A program made the position numbers and the translations under genes. Below the pieces are notes generated by a model that made no database searches, was not told the origin of the DNA, and worked only from the letters and a program-made list of their open reading frames with translations. A stretch of 64,000 nucleotides of DNA from Lumbricus rubellus (lineage: Eukaryota; Annelida; Clitellata; Crassiclitellata; Lumbricidae): assembly GCA_945859605.1 (NCBI GenBank), contig OX243814.1, positions 35,667,452-35,731,451 of the forward strand, written 5' to 3'. The stretch's first letter is position 1. Each line of letters begins with the position of its first letter. Below are positions 33,801-44,949 of the stretch, piece after piece.

Positions 33801-35988
33801 ACTAGGGTTTCGTACATCACCAGGCCTGTAATATAATTATGTTATATGCATCGACTAATGAGATCACCGCCCGTTGTTTCTATAGTCATTATCTGCTATT
33901 TCCGTAAATAACGAAACCCGCTAAAAGACGTCCGCGGTCATGTATGATACAAACTATTGTGGCCAGTGTTGATGTTAAACACCGTGTTTCGCCGCAGTTG
34001 CCAGCAAATTAGAGGCTCTAGACAAAAGAATAGTCTTTTTTAAATCGATTATACTGTGGGATAAAAAAAGGCGTTCGAGATCTGCTCTAGATACATGTAT
34101 GCGTTCATATAAACATCACCAGACACAGTAGGTTACTGTAACTAGTGTAAAAGTAGTGTTTCAGTATAATATCATTTTCCTGCCAAGTCCCGACGTTGAA
34201 TCATTTGAAGATAATAATTTGTTGCATAGGCCGACTATAGATGGATCCGTACTCCGAAGAGAATCGATGTATTTATTATTAGATAGACAGAGAATTAGGG
34301 GCAAATAAAAAAAGAGCCCATATATCGCGAGGCCACGTGGACGAAAATTTCAGTCGCGAGTGCGTAGAAAATATATAGATCTATTAGTTTTATTGAAATT
34401 CTCGCTGACACACCGCAGCCAATTACAAATTAAAAAATGATACAGAAAAATCATGACAATTCAATAAAAATTTTAAAAAAAGATTTAAAAAATCATCAGT
34501 CAATCAACTGGATGGAAGTCAGAAAGAGAGGCAGTGGTCGAGTATCTATAAAGTACTCGAGAAATGTAATTTCTGTCGTCCTTAATTGGTAGTTCGAAAT
34601 TATGAGGACGAGGTCGAAGATGAGAAAAGGTCCCCAACACGCTCCATACATAGAGGTAGAGAGACAATTGTTGTTGACGCTGTCATCTCCATTACTCACC
34701 GCGTTGAGTATATCCATTAGACCTATGCACTCCAATGCATCATCATTGAACTTCAGTGTAATTTAGGAATAATTAAAAAATCATATAATTAGGGATTATT
34801 TATCCCACGAAGGGACATCGTAGTATTTACATATACCATGCATGCTACATTCATTGCAGGCCACATTACTTTTTCTCGAGCACCAAGACACCTTCTCTTA
34901 TGTGACTGAAAGCTGAGTAGGAAGACCGTTAAGACGCGCAATGCATATACATGTATCTTGCATAATATTGTAAGTTATAAGAGACTGGAGGAGCGTTGTT
35001 CTATTCACGGCTTAGGCTACAAGGAAAAGTAGCTGAGTACACACCGCCTCTGCCAGACCCTTAAGACGCGCGATTCAGATGTATTTCATAATATTATAAG
35101 TAATAAGAAGCTGGAAGAACTATTCGATCCTCAGCTTACTCGGAAGTCGTGCGCATTAACACAGTGCGTTTGCACCACCTGATACCAACGAAAGGTAAGT
35201 AGGCCTACAGGCCATACACGTCAACATTCAGCAATCGGTCAGTTATTCTAGACCTGTGTAAATCTAACCCTACTCGCTGCAATGGACTGGCGAGGATTGG
35301 GTTACCTTTATGCTATTTTCGTTGCAACCATTTCTAAGACGTGCTTTGGATTTTCGGTCTCCATATAAGGAATTGTGAGCTAAAAATGTGTCCTGGGCAT
35401 GACGTTAAACTGCATCCATCCTCCGCCACAGGGAACCAACAACGTCTCTGTGCCGGTTCTAAGCCCGGACAAAGGAGGAAGGTTTGCCAGATGGGTGGCG
35501 ATACGCTGGCAGCAAAAGACCAAGACGACTGAAATCCGCCAAAACCACGACACAAGTGACATAGCTACCCAGATGCTTCAAGGTGTCATGATGTGGAGCA
35601 AACATGCACAGGCTGGTCAGGACAGACCGGTGGAGAGAGTCGGAGGAGAGAGGGTGGGACACATACGGGCATTGATCCAGGTTGTCCTTCATGCCTCTCT
35701 TCCAGTATTCTCTTCAATCAGACAAGGTGGTCCAAGTGGTCTAGGTGCTCCAAGATGTTAATGTTAGGCCTACTGTCTCCGCTTTATCTTCCCATAAGCC
35801 TGTGCTGGTTCTTCTGCGAAAAATAATTTCAGTTATCTTTTATAGGGTAAAGACCCCAATGGTGAGCAGCCCCCAAATGTGAGCATCCCCCTATATTTCA
35901 CAAAATCATATATTCGGTAGGGCGACACTGCGAATATCCATGGTAGTAACCATGAGCACACCAGAAAACGTTTAAATATACTTGGTGG

Positions 35989-38164
35989 CAGTGGCGTCTA
36001 ACCCCCCCCCCCCACTTGGAGTGGGAGAACCAACCCCCCCATTTTCGCCAACTTGAATTTTTATGAGAATCTGTTCTTATATTACGTATGCACGGAGGGG
36101 AAGGATCACGGAATTTAAGCGATTTGCATAGGGGGGGAGGTTCGGCCGAATGTACGCATGCCAAATAAATGTCTGATTATGACATAGGGCCTATACATTA
36201 GGCTAATAGCAAAGATAATAGGATATGGGGGTGTCAAAAAAATGCACGGTTGAAAATACGATTGTTTGCATACGTAATATTTGGATGGTTGTCAAGAGAC
36301 TGTAATTGACCGATAGCGTGTCATATTGTCTGACTTTTAATTCTGTGATGAATTTCAAACGCAAATGTTTGAGCAAAGAACACGGAATTTAGGAGCATTA
36401 AGGGCCTAAGCAAAATCAAGACGCAACATGGCTCAGCTCTAGGCTACCTATGGCTAAATATGCCTAAAATGGTATGCTTAATAGGCAAGTAGAAAAGTTG
36501 TACAATTTTAAAACATTAAAACTCACCACTTCGAAATATCCTGTTGCTGCAGTAGCCGAAAAGAAATATTGCTCTTAAACACAGACGGAGACTTGGTCCT
36601 ATATGGGGGTGGGGCGTGGAGACAAACGAGAGGCCGAAGGACGATCGCCGAAGCCGAAAGGGTTTGGGAGGATGTTTCCCTCCCCAATGTTGAAAATGTT
36701 TGAATTTCCACACTGCAATGGTAGCATAAAATTATAATAGGCTTCATTTTAACGAAATTGTTCATCATTTCAGTGATGATAGTAGTGGCTTGAGACATCA
36801 AAACTGTCCCCTCCAATTATTAAAATTTTTCACATGTCCACACTGTAATGGTAGGCTAACACTCGAAGCCGTCATGTCAAAAATTCTCATAATTTCATTG
36901 TTGAAGGGGATGGTTTAAGACTTCAATAAATACATCGCCTACTTTTAGTTTTCTTTTAACTTAAGCTTATTTGAATTTCCATAGTGTCATGGTAAGATTT
37001 TTCGTTTTTCAATGCTGATAGCCTAGCCACTTTAGAGTGTTGACTTCTAATTGTATACAATTTTTGGAGTTGCACATTGTAGCCGTAGCGTTTTAATCTG
37101 TCATGATTTCAGGGCTCATAGATGTGGTTTAAGACTTGAATAAATGTCCCATTGTTTAATTTTTTATTTGTAAAATGTTATAACTTATGGTAGCTTTGAA
37201 GCTGCTATCTTATACGAATTCTCATTATAGATAAATAGTTGATAACACTGTACATAGTAAATTATAATATTTCTGAAATATTTCTGAAACATTGGGACGA
37301 TATAGGGCCTAAGCATCTCCGCCTCCCCCCTTTAAGTCTCCGTCCATGCGCTTAGAAGCTCGAAATTAAGAATTAAAATTCTCCACAGAAATTCTCTGTG
37401 TAGGCAGAACTTTAGCTGTTGAAAACTCCTGCTGATGTCGATGCAAATCTTCGCGAAATAAGAAAAACTTAACACATAAACAGTCAAATTCGGTTGTCTA
37501 TAGTATAATGACTGTCATCTCGCTTCTAGCACTAAGTCTTTACGGCTGCATCTCTAGCATGGAAAGACCCTGTTTACATGTAGGCTACACCAGACCTGCT
37601 CTTATCCATTTCAGCGATCTGCTGGCTGGGAATCTAATACGAAACATCTGTTATTAGGCTCATTAGGCTTAGGTTACCTTTACAGAAGGGACCACTGTCC
37701 GTCGTATCAGAAGACTGAGGCAGGCGCTGCACTTGCACAGCAAGTGTCTAACGGGTCGTTTGATTCTTGATGCGCGACCGTCGCATCATTAATTTGTTGC
37801 CTTCATCCCCTTCCTGCAGGGTGTGGGTTTCGGCTTGGCTCCGTCAGTAAGCATGACAAGTGATAAGGGGTCAATTCCGAATGACTGCGTTCCACCCTTG
37901 TATGCCAGCTAGAGACCTGACTGACACTAATGTCTATGAGTTTTCGTACTCCCTAACAAATTTGTGACTTCAAGCGAACCGTGGGTTCGTTGGTTCGAGG
38001 CAACATGTGCTTTCGAAAATAATTTTCGTATTCCATGCCTTTATTTAATAGGAATTCAGCAAACCCCCCAATTTACACCCGAAAAACGCCAAACCCCTTC
38101 CACTTTCAGAAGCCGTGGGAGAACGTTCTCCCAACCCCCCCCCCCCCATTGGTAGACGCCACTG
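35989..38164. mobile_element. hAT-like element nested in the 5.07-kb element
   Basis: Inverted ends CAGTGGCGTCTA and TAGACGCCACTG, each followed inward by a long C or G homopolymer. The left target octamer is CTTGGTGG (35981-35988). Immediately right is CTTGGTAG (7 of 8), but the octamer becomes an exact CTTGGTGG (39659-39666) once the adjacent later insertion is removed. 2176 bp, no transposase recognised. Confidence 0.88.
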
Positions 38165-38170
38165 CTTGGT

Positions 38171-39654
38171 AGTGTTGTTTTCGTTAACGAAAACGAAAAC
38201 GAAAATGGTAATTAACGAAAATAAAATATTTTCGTTAACGAAAACTGAAACTAAAACTAAAATGAGGTGACAACGAAAACTAAAACTAAAACGAAATTTG
38301 CCGCAATCAAAACTAAAACTAAACGAAAATTGATCAAACGAAAACTAAAACGATATTCGGTCAAACGAAAACTAAACCATTTGCTCGTGATTTTACTTTA
38401 ATTGTCATTTATTCGTATTATGCAAATGGCGTGTCATACTTATCCTCTTTCCGAGGTTAGGTGAACTTTGGTCCCAGTATTCTCTGGTCAATCAGCGTCT
38501 GCTTCAAGTGCACCTGCAGTCTAGGTCGAAGAATAATTGTCCACCCAAGATCTATAGACTCCCTGAATTGGTACCTTATGCAGATTAGCTTGGTCTACCT
38601 CGAGCTGTGTCTTTACCTCCGCGTATACACTATACAACCTGTGTGTGCATGACCTGTGCGCGCGCGTGCGTATGTGTGTACCACTAACCCAAGATCCGAT
38701 TGAAAGCACCTTGCCACTGGCCACTGTTCTAGATAGCTGCATGTAGGCTGTCTATTGTCTAAACTAGGTCGAGGGCAATTGTCCACCCAAGATCTCTAGA
38801 CTCCCCTGAGTGGGGTATCTGTATGCAGATCAGCTTGGTCTACCTCCAGTGTTTGGTTGATTATATAGAATGAGCTAGTATATGACAACACATGTCAGAT
38901 GCTAATGAATTTTGAAATGCCATTTCACAGCTTATTCCAGCATCCTTTCTTTGGTGTCAGAAGCTGATCGTTGCAAGAGTTTTGGAGTTCATAAATTGTA
39001 ATTATAGGCATGGTCTTCGATATTTCTTTTTGTCAGAAAGGCCTGTTGGAAAAGGTAATGAATTCGCTATTTCCGTCTAAGTAGTTTGGCAAAAATACTT
39101 TAAAAAATAGCTTTTGGTAAATAAACTGAAAACAGCTTATTTGTTTCTATAACCAGAATTGAACGTGCAAAAAAATTAAAAAATAGCGAAATAACATTAA
39201 AATATGATCTAGGTTGATACAACTATAGGGCCAAAATATCTCTATCATAACGATATTACTCACAAACAATAATTAATTACATGCTGAGGTATCAATTGCG
39301 CAGATTAGAAGAAAAGGACATTTAACATAAATCAGTAATTTTTTGTATTCATCACGTCTTCGTTTTGTCTTGTAATTATTTAGGTTCCTCAAGAAATTAA
39401 ATGGCATTAAGTTCTAACGACTCAATAGCCCCAGCTTACTAAAACGAAAACTAAAATTGGATTACTAAAACGAAAACTAAAACTAAAATTGGATTACTAA
39501 AACTAAAACTAAAACTAAAATTGATCCATAAAAACTAAAACGAAAACTAAAACTAATATTTAGCAACAATTAAAACTAAAACTAAAACTAAATATTAAGA
39601 CTAACAATAAAACTAAAACTAAAACTAAAATTGAGACATTATTAAAACAACACT
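38171..39654. mobile_element. Element with AGTGTTGTTTT ends and (AAACTAAAA)n arms
   Basis: Ends AGTGTTGTTTT / AAAACAACACT with a perfect 10-bp target duplication ACTGCTTGGT (38161-38170 and 39655-39664). A 9-10 bp duplication points to a Mutator-like (MULE) or foldback element (inference). Both arms are built from ACGAAAACTAAAACT-type repeats (38180-38380 and 39440-39640). Inside, a stretch around CACCCAAGATCT occurs twice (about 38540-38605 and 38782-38850). No transposase frame. Confidence 0.88.
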
Positions 39655-40123
39655 ACTGCTTGGTGGCACTCTTTTTGCAAGATGTAAATTATTTGAAACA
39701 AAATGATGCAAATGAACTTATTTTTCATTTTTCGTAAATAATCGATAACTTAGTCGTGCATTTGGCTATGGTATAGCTACTGGTATCGTTAAAATCTGTT
39801 TAATGTCCACTTTAACAATGAGCGATAAAAAAATATTTTTCTAGTGCCGTTTATTTACAAGAATTTTTTTCTCATACTGACTGCCTGTACCCTAATGTGA
39901 GCACCAAAGGAGTACCGCATTGTGAGCATAGGGTGCTCACATTACGGCCATCAATTTTACTACACTAGAAGCACTAAAACAGTACCGTAATGTGAGCATC
40001 GTGCTCACATTAAGGACATTAATTTTTTACTATATTAGAAGTGACTGGAGGTTCAAATTGAGAAATTGAAGCCTACACTTAGCATATTAATTGGCCCAAA
40101 TCTAGATATGTTTCATTGCTAAA

Positions 40124-40666
40124 CAGTAGTGGCCATATCATTATGGACAAGGCTAAAAAAAACTAGTTATTTTCACATTTTGCACTTATTTTATGCAATC
40201 AAAGGACTGAGAACATCATATGGCATGACATGGCATAACAAGGCATGGCATGGCATGGCAAGGCATGACATGGCATGGCAAGGCATGGCAAGGTATAGCA
40301 TGACATGGCAAGGCGTGGCAAGGCATGGTATGGCATGGCATAGTATGGCATGGCATGGCAAGGCATGACAAGGCATGGCCAGGCATGGCATGACAAGGCA
40401 TGGCAAGGTATGGCACTATGGCATGGCAAGGCATGGTATGGTATGGCATGGCAAGGCATGGCATGACATGACATGCCTTGCCATGCCATGCCATGCCTTG
40501 CCTTGCCATACCTTGCCATGCCTTGCTATACCTTGCCATGCCTTGCCATGCCATGTCATGCCTTGCTATATGTCATGCCATATGATGTTCTCAGTCCTTT
40601 GATTGCGAAATGTGAAAATAGCTGTTTTTTTAGCCTTGTCCATAATAATAATTATGGCCACTACAG
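40124..40666. mobile_element. Palindromic element with GGCAT satellite arms
   Basis: Terminal inverted repeats of about 80 bp (CAGTAGTGGCCATA... and its complement ending TATGGCCACTACAG) surround two arms of degenerate 5-bp repeats: TGGCA/AGGCA on 40218-40470 and the complementary TGCCT/TGCCA on 40470-40570. The whole 540 bp can fold back. Long frames of Met-Ala-Trp-His-Gly type on both strands are repeat translations, not genes. Confidence 0.85.
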
Positions 40667-40964
40667 TAATGCAGGATAGTGCAATATATGTGTGTGCTCA
40701 CATTTGGTTATGGTACCCCATTGTGGGCACCTTTTTCAAAATTTTATTTTTATTATAAAAAATAGAATGTCAATTATTTGAATTTATAATTGTTATAATT
40801 ATGTTGTATAGACATATATTGTACCTACCTATTGCAACTATCAGAAGTCTGCTATATTCTATCAGTTTCCTACAATTTCAAAATTTCGTTAAGGTGCTCA
40901 CCTTTGGGGTCTTCACCCTATTCGATATTCCGAATAAATGTCCAATAAAAGCTTAGACTTAAAT

Positions 40965-41671
40965 CATGGGCGTCCGCAGGGAATTTTCTATGGGGCGCAA
41001 ACTTTTAGATAATTGTCACATGGTCTAAATTTAATGGGTGGCAGTTTGAATTTCCATATTACCACGAGAGAATCCTATAGCCCAGTGGTTTCCAAAGTGG
41101 TGGTCCGCGGACCGGAGCCGGTCCGCGGAGGTATGATCGCCGGTCCGCGGAGAAAAGTTAAAAATAAGAAATAAAATGCAGGCCCTAATTATTAGTTTAT
41201 TTGTTTGAAATTGCGAAATTATTCGAATTGCTGTCCAAAATTTATTCAAATTTCAGTCTTGATATTTAATTTTTTTCAAATAAATCAACGCGCCTTATTT
41301 TAACTTGCCGATGGCGAATTCAAATATTTAAATTTATTCTAAATTTACTACATTGATGACTGCAGTCAGCTTATTTGCGTTGATCATCGCCATAAAGGCC
41401 TAAGTTAGCGGTCTGCGAGCTTCACCAAACATTATTACCGGTCCGCGGCCTACTGACGTTTGGGAACCACTGCTGTAATAGCCTTCCTATACGTTATGCG
41501 CCCAAAGAGAGATAATAGAGGTACAACTTGTAGAACGAATCGATAATCACATTGAAAATCGCGTTGTAACAATCACAACCAAATAGGGCTAATCAAAATT
41601 TGTGTGCAACTATGCAAAAAATCCAGGAGGGCGCACTTGCGCCCCCTTGTGCCCCACTGCGGACGCCCATG
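40965..41671. mobile_element. hAT-like MITE, GGGCGTCCGCAG ends
   Basis: Ends CATGGGCGTCCGCAGGG and, as the complement of the right end, CATGGGCGTCCGCAGTGG. The target octamers ACTTAAAT (40957-40964) and ACTTCAAT (41672-41679) match at 7 of 8. A second hAT-like element lies inside at 41083-41472. It starts about 45 bp after the 5.07-kb element ends. Confidence 0.85.
41083..41472. mobile_element. hAT-like MITE nested inside another hAT-like MITE
   Basis: 390 bp with ends CAGTGGTTTCCAAA and TTTGGGAACCACTG, followed inward by repeated GGTCCGCGG blocks. These are classic hAT-type ends (CAGTGGTTCCCAAA). The flanking octamers are poorly preserved. Confidence 0.8.
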
Positions 41672-41956
41672 ACTTCAATTGAGAAGCATTCAGACGTTAC
41701 TTTTAATCATGGCTTTAACCAGACTGCGTCAGTTTCGAGGTTGTTTTGTTGCCTTTATGATACTGAAGACTCCATGTTATGCTTTATTCGCCCGTATCAG
41801 GTTGACGTCCCTAATTATTTATTATGCAATAGCGCGTATTGCAGGCGTTTACTCTGCTGTATGTTCATTGTTCAGCTGATTGTCATTCACGTGTGATGTG
41901 AGACACTTTAGGTTCGTCCATCAGCAATGATGTCCTGTGATAATAAGGATGCCTGT

Positions 41957-42400
41957 TCATTCATTCATTCATTCATTCATTATTAGAATTCATATAGCGC
42001 CTCTTCAAGAAACTACTCAGAGGCGCTCCCAGCCCAGCCACGACTAAAGAAAAAAGATTTAAGGAACTTGAGAAATAAAGATTGACTGGTCAGATGGAGG
42101 AGATGGAGGTTTGGGGGGGGGAGGTCATTCCAGATTGACGGCACCACAACAGAGAAGGCTCGGCACTGTCTGGTAGCTAAGCGAGCCCGTGGAACAAGCA
42201 GTTGTCCCTTCACAGCGGAGCGAAGGGCCCGACGCGCTTCACTGTCAGAGACTGGGCGACAGAGGACGTGCAGATAAGATGGAGCACAACCAAGAATACA
42301 GCGAGAAACTAGGGCAGCAATTCGGTAATGGATGCGTTGGGCTATTGGCAACCAATGCAGCACATCACGCATGTAAGCAGAGACAGACGAAAATTTCTAT
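41957..42400 (-). pseudogene. LINE 3' end: C-terminus of ORF2 plus GAAT tail
   Basis: Minus-strand frame 42372-42013 encodes a domain typical of the C-terminus of CR1/Jockey-like ORF2: LHWLPIAQRIHYRIAALV, CAPSYLHVLCRP, LLVPRARLATRQCRAFSVV, WNDLP and SRGWAGSASE. After the stop comes a short 3' UTR (GAGGCGCTATATG) and a GAAT tetranucleotide tail (41981-41957), the normal end of such elements. It is 5'-truncated. The same family gives the plus-strand fragment at 62583-62903. Confidence 0.88.
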
Positions 42401-42451
42401 TGAGGTAGTATCCTAGCATAGAGATGTATTATATAATTAAATATATCACTA

Positions 42452-42593
42452 GAGAGAGTATCACGTCTCCATATTGGAGTCTCCGTCTAATTCGTACCGA
42501 CCAATCATATACCTGTCTAATTCGTACCGACCAATCAGAGGCGTTTTTCGTGGATTCATATTTGACTGCAGGGCAGATACGTCATACTCTCTC
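42452..42593. mobile_element. 142-bp TA-flanked MITE
   Basis: Inverted ends GAGAGAGTATCACGT / ACGTCATACTCTCTC match at 14 of 15 positions and are flanked by TA (42450-42451 and 42594-42595). Inside, TCTAATTCGTACCGACCAAT occurs twice in direct orientation about 30 bp apart. Confidence 0.85.
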
Positions 42594-42814
42594 TAGCGCT
42601 TATGTTATACATGACATTGTAATACATATAAATGTGTCCTAGCAACCAGCTGCACGTTCGTTAATCCATCTTAATGTATCTCAGAAGCATATTCAATCAA
42701 TTACAATAATTCCACAGAATATGCCCCTAAATACTCACCGAACAACTTTATTCATGTTCTGCAGCTGATATAAGACTTAGTAGGCCTACTGGTAATTATA
42801 ATGTAAATGTTCTG

Positions 42815-43320
42815 ATAATTTGTTTTCTTCTACTAGTATGCCTACTTATATTATACCACTAACCTAATTGTCCTGCTATTATTATTTTCTTCTACTAGAA
42901 CTTATACCACTAACTTAATTGTCCTGCTAGTTTGTTTTCTTCTACTATAGAACCTAAACCACTAACTTAATTGCCCTGCTAGTTTGTTTTCTTCTACTAT
43001 AACCTAAACCACTAACTTAATTGTCCTGCTAGTTTGTTTTCTTCTACTAGAACCTAAACCACTAACTTAATTGAACTGCTAGTTTGTTTTCTTCTACTAG
43101 AACCTAAACCAATAACTTAATTGCCCTGCTAATTTGTTTTCTTTTACTAGAACCTAAACCACTAACTTAATTGCCCTGCTAATTTGTTTTCTTCTACTAG
43201 AACTTATACCCCTAACTTAATTGTCCTGCTAGTTTGTTTTCTTCTACTAGAACCTAAACCACTACCTTAATTGTCCTGCTGGTTTGTTTTCTTCTACTAG
43301 AACTTATACCAATAACTTGC
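42815..43320. repeat. About 50-bp minisatellite, roughly ten units
   Basis: Tandem units containing TTGTTTTCTTCTACTAGAAC, CTAAACCACTAACTTAATTG and TCCTGCTAG, with a few percent variation between units. No open frame is maintained. Confidence 0.93.
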
Positions 43321-43440
43321 GTTTGCTCTGCAGCAGCAGCAACAGCAGAGAGTTATCAACTCCGCTAATGATTATGTCTAAGCAGAAAGCTATAAAGTAC
43401 TTTTATATAAAATAACTAAGTTAATATATTATCGTCATGT

Positions 43441-43660
43441 TGTGTGGCTAGTGTGTATGTTATGTTCGGTGCCTTGAAGCCGGAAGGTTGGAGGGGGGGG
43501 TCGAATCCACCGCATGCCGCCGCGTATATGGAGCAAGTCCTTCACTGAGTTCACTCCCGATTGCTCATGCGCCACGACATAAAACTTCGATTCAGTGTCC
43601 GCGCTTTAGTCGTGAGCGCCTCTGAGTAGTATACCTCGAAGAAGCGCTGTGACATCCGCT
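43441..43660 (+). mobile_element. tRNA-derived SINE sharing its 3' end with the local LINE
   Basis: An A-box-like TGGCTAGTGTG (43446-43456) and a B-box-like GGTCGAATCC (43499-43508) form the tRNA-like head. The 3' part reads GTGAGCGCCTCTGAGTAG ... GAAGAAGCGCTGTG, close to the 3' UTR of the LINE fragments at 62583-62903 and 41957-42400 (GGAGCGCCTCTGAGTAG ... GAAGAGGCGCTATA). SINEs often borrow the tail of the LINE that mobilises them, and that is the likely reading. Confidence 0.65.
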
Positions 43661-43892
43661 CATACATGCATGTACATAATTAGGTCCATGTGGTGTCTCT
43701 TGACGAATGAACACGCGTCAAAACGCCAGGAAGTAGGCATGGGGTTTCCTTAGTTGACACTTTCCGACCAAAGATCAACGTGCACGGAAGCAGGAAGAAA
43801 GAGGAGCGCGTCAGGTATTTAATGCGATACATGGACATAGTTTGAAATACGACTAAGAAGCCTAGTAGCTGCACGAAGCACGTGCTAAGGAT

Positions 43893-44080
43893 GACCAATG
43901 CATTCAAAGGGCTGATGCATCCAAAAAGGCTGATGCATCCAAAGGACCAATGCATCGAAAGGGCCAATGCATCCAAAGGACCAATGCATCCAAAGGGCCA
44001 ATGCATCTAAAGGTCTGATGCATCCAAAGGACCAATGCATCCAAAGAACCGATGCATCTAAAGGGCCAGTAATATATCTA
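43893..44080. repeat. 17-18-bp minisatellite (GATGCATCCAAAGG)
   Basis: About ten tandem units of the type CAATGCATCCAAAGGGC. The repetitive Met-His-Trp-Ser-Phe-Gly frames on the minus strand come from this array. Confidence 0.9.
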
Positions 44081-44339
44081 AAGCGGAGGCCAACATACAT
44101 GTAGATGGCGCTGTGCTAATCAGTCCTACAACAAACATGAACAAGTCAAACTTTAATCAGTTATGTTCTGTTAAGATTTAGTATTAATAGCCTAATAGCA
44201 AGCATGAAAAATAGTCAAGGAAGGGTAGCATCTTTCGAGCTGCTTCGATCAAATGTAAATAATGTTCTGTTTTAAACACATCATGCAGGCTTACAACTGA
44301 GAAATAATAGTAAAAATAAATTTAGCAACGGAGCGCAGG

Positions 44340-44938
44340 GTGTCACGACAACTGGTTCACCGACAACTTGTTCACCGACAACTGGTTCACGACAATTGGT
44401 TCACGACAATATTATTGGCTCACCGGCAAATGGCGAATGGAAGCTGGATGAAGGTTACTTATAGGTGAAATAGAAGCTGGAAGGACAAAAATAACGCTTG
44501 AAAAATGGAAGCCGGATTAATGACAAAGCGCTTGAGAAATGGAAGCTGGGTGCATGTTGAAATACATTAAAGAAGATAAATCATCAATCCAGCTTCCATT
44601 TATGAAGCATGCTATTAATTAATCCAGCTTCTATTTCAGATATAAAATATCATTATCCAGCTTCCATTTCACGAGTGTTCTTTCATCAAACCAGTTCCAA
44701 TTTCAGCAAGAACATTTTCATCAAAAAGTTCCAGTTTAAAAGGACCAATGTTTAATCTATAGTCTTTAAATTTCTTCAATCCAGCTCCAGTCTGAGCAAG
44801 AATATTTTCATCAATCCAGCTCCAATAATATTGTCGTGAAACAATTGTCCTGAACCAATTGTCGGTGAAGAATTGTTCGTGAAGCAGTAACTGTTGTCGC
44901 TGAACCAGTTGTGGGTGAAAAAGTTGTCGTGGAACCGT
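44340..44938. mobile_element. Foldback element with two-tier iterated arms
   Basis: The outer arms are iterations of TTCACGACAACTGG-type motifs, direct on the left (44341-44425) and complementary on the right (44820-44935). The inner arms are iterations of AATGGAAGCTGGAT on the left (44435-44550) and its complement ATCCAGCTTCCATT on the right (44585-44700 and beyond). Flanking octamers AGCGCAGG (44332-44339) and AACGCAGG (44939-44946) match at 7 of 8. No protein is encoded; the minus-strand frame across the right arm is a repeat artefact. Confidence 0.82.
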
Positions 44939-44949
44939 AACGCAGGTCA

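Larger units (their letters stand above)
30103..35844. other. Long intergenic region without a recognised gene
   Basis: No multi-exon gene recognised. Contents: a perfect hairpin at 30920-30964, a tRNA-like SINE head near 32700-32765, another degenerate SINE-like stretch near 33280-33330, a GGGAGCGA simple repeat (33745-33800), and two diverged copies of a stretch around TTAAGACGCGC (34927-35005 and 35058-35132). A strong donor-like GTAAGT at about 35196 has no convincing exon. Confidence 0.5.
35845..40918. mobile_element. 5.07-kb TA-flanked element with TGTGAGCA subterminal repeats, host to nested insertions
   Basis: Inverted ends: GGGTAAAGACCCCAATGG on the left and, as its reverse complement, GGGTGAAGACCCCAAAGG on the right, flanked by TA at 35843-35844 and 40919-40920. 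The motif GTGAGCA or its complement recurs just inside both ends (35861-35890, 39895-40010, 40690-40905). Removing the nested pieces (35989-38164, 38171-39654, about 40124-40666) leaves about 0.9 kb of non-coding element. No transposase frame. The architecture resembles the element at 3857-4801. Confidence 0.88.

Noticed and set aside
35399..35761. A 120-residue plus-strand frame
   Set aside because: It has low-complexity Arg/Gly/Gln content, open frames overlap on the other strand, and no domain was recognised; a decayed repeat is more likely.
40205..40575. A CRISPR-like array
   Set aside because: The repeat is a continuous 5-bp satellite without unique spacers, and the genome is eukaryotic.
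40129..40602. Met-Ala-Trp-His-Gly and Met-Pro-Cys-His-Ala repeat proteins
   Set aside because: They are products of the degenerate GGCAT pentamer arrays inside the palindromic element; both strands are open at once.
43680..44100. Repetitive Trp/Phe/Gly/Cys protein on the minus strand
   Set aside because: It follows the 17-18-bp minisatellite and has no recognisable start context or homologous domain.
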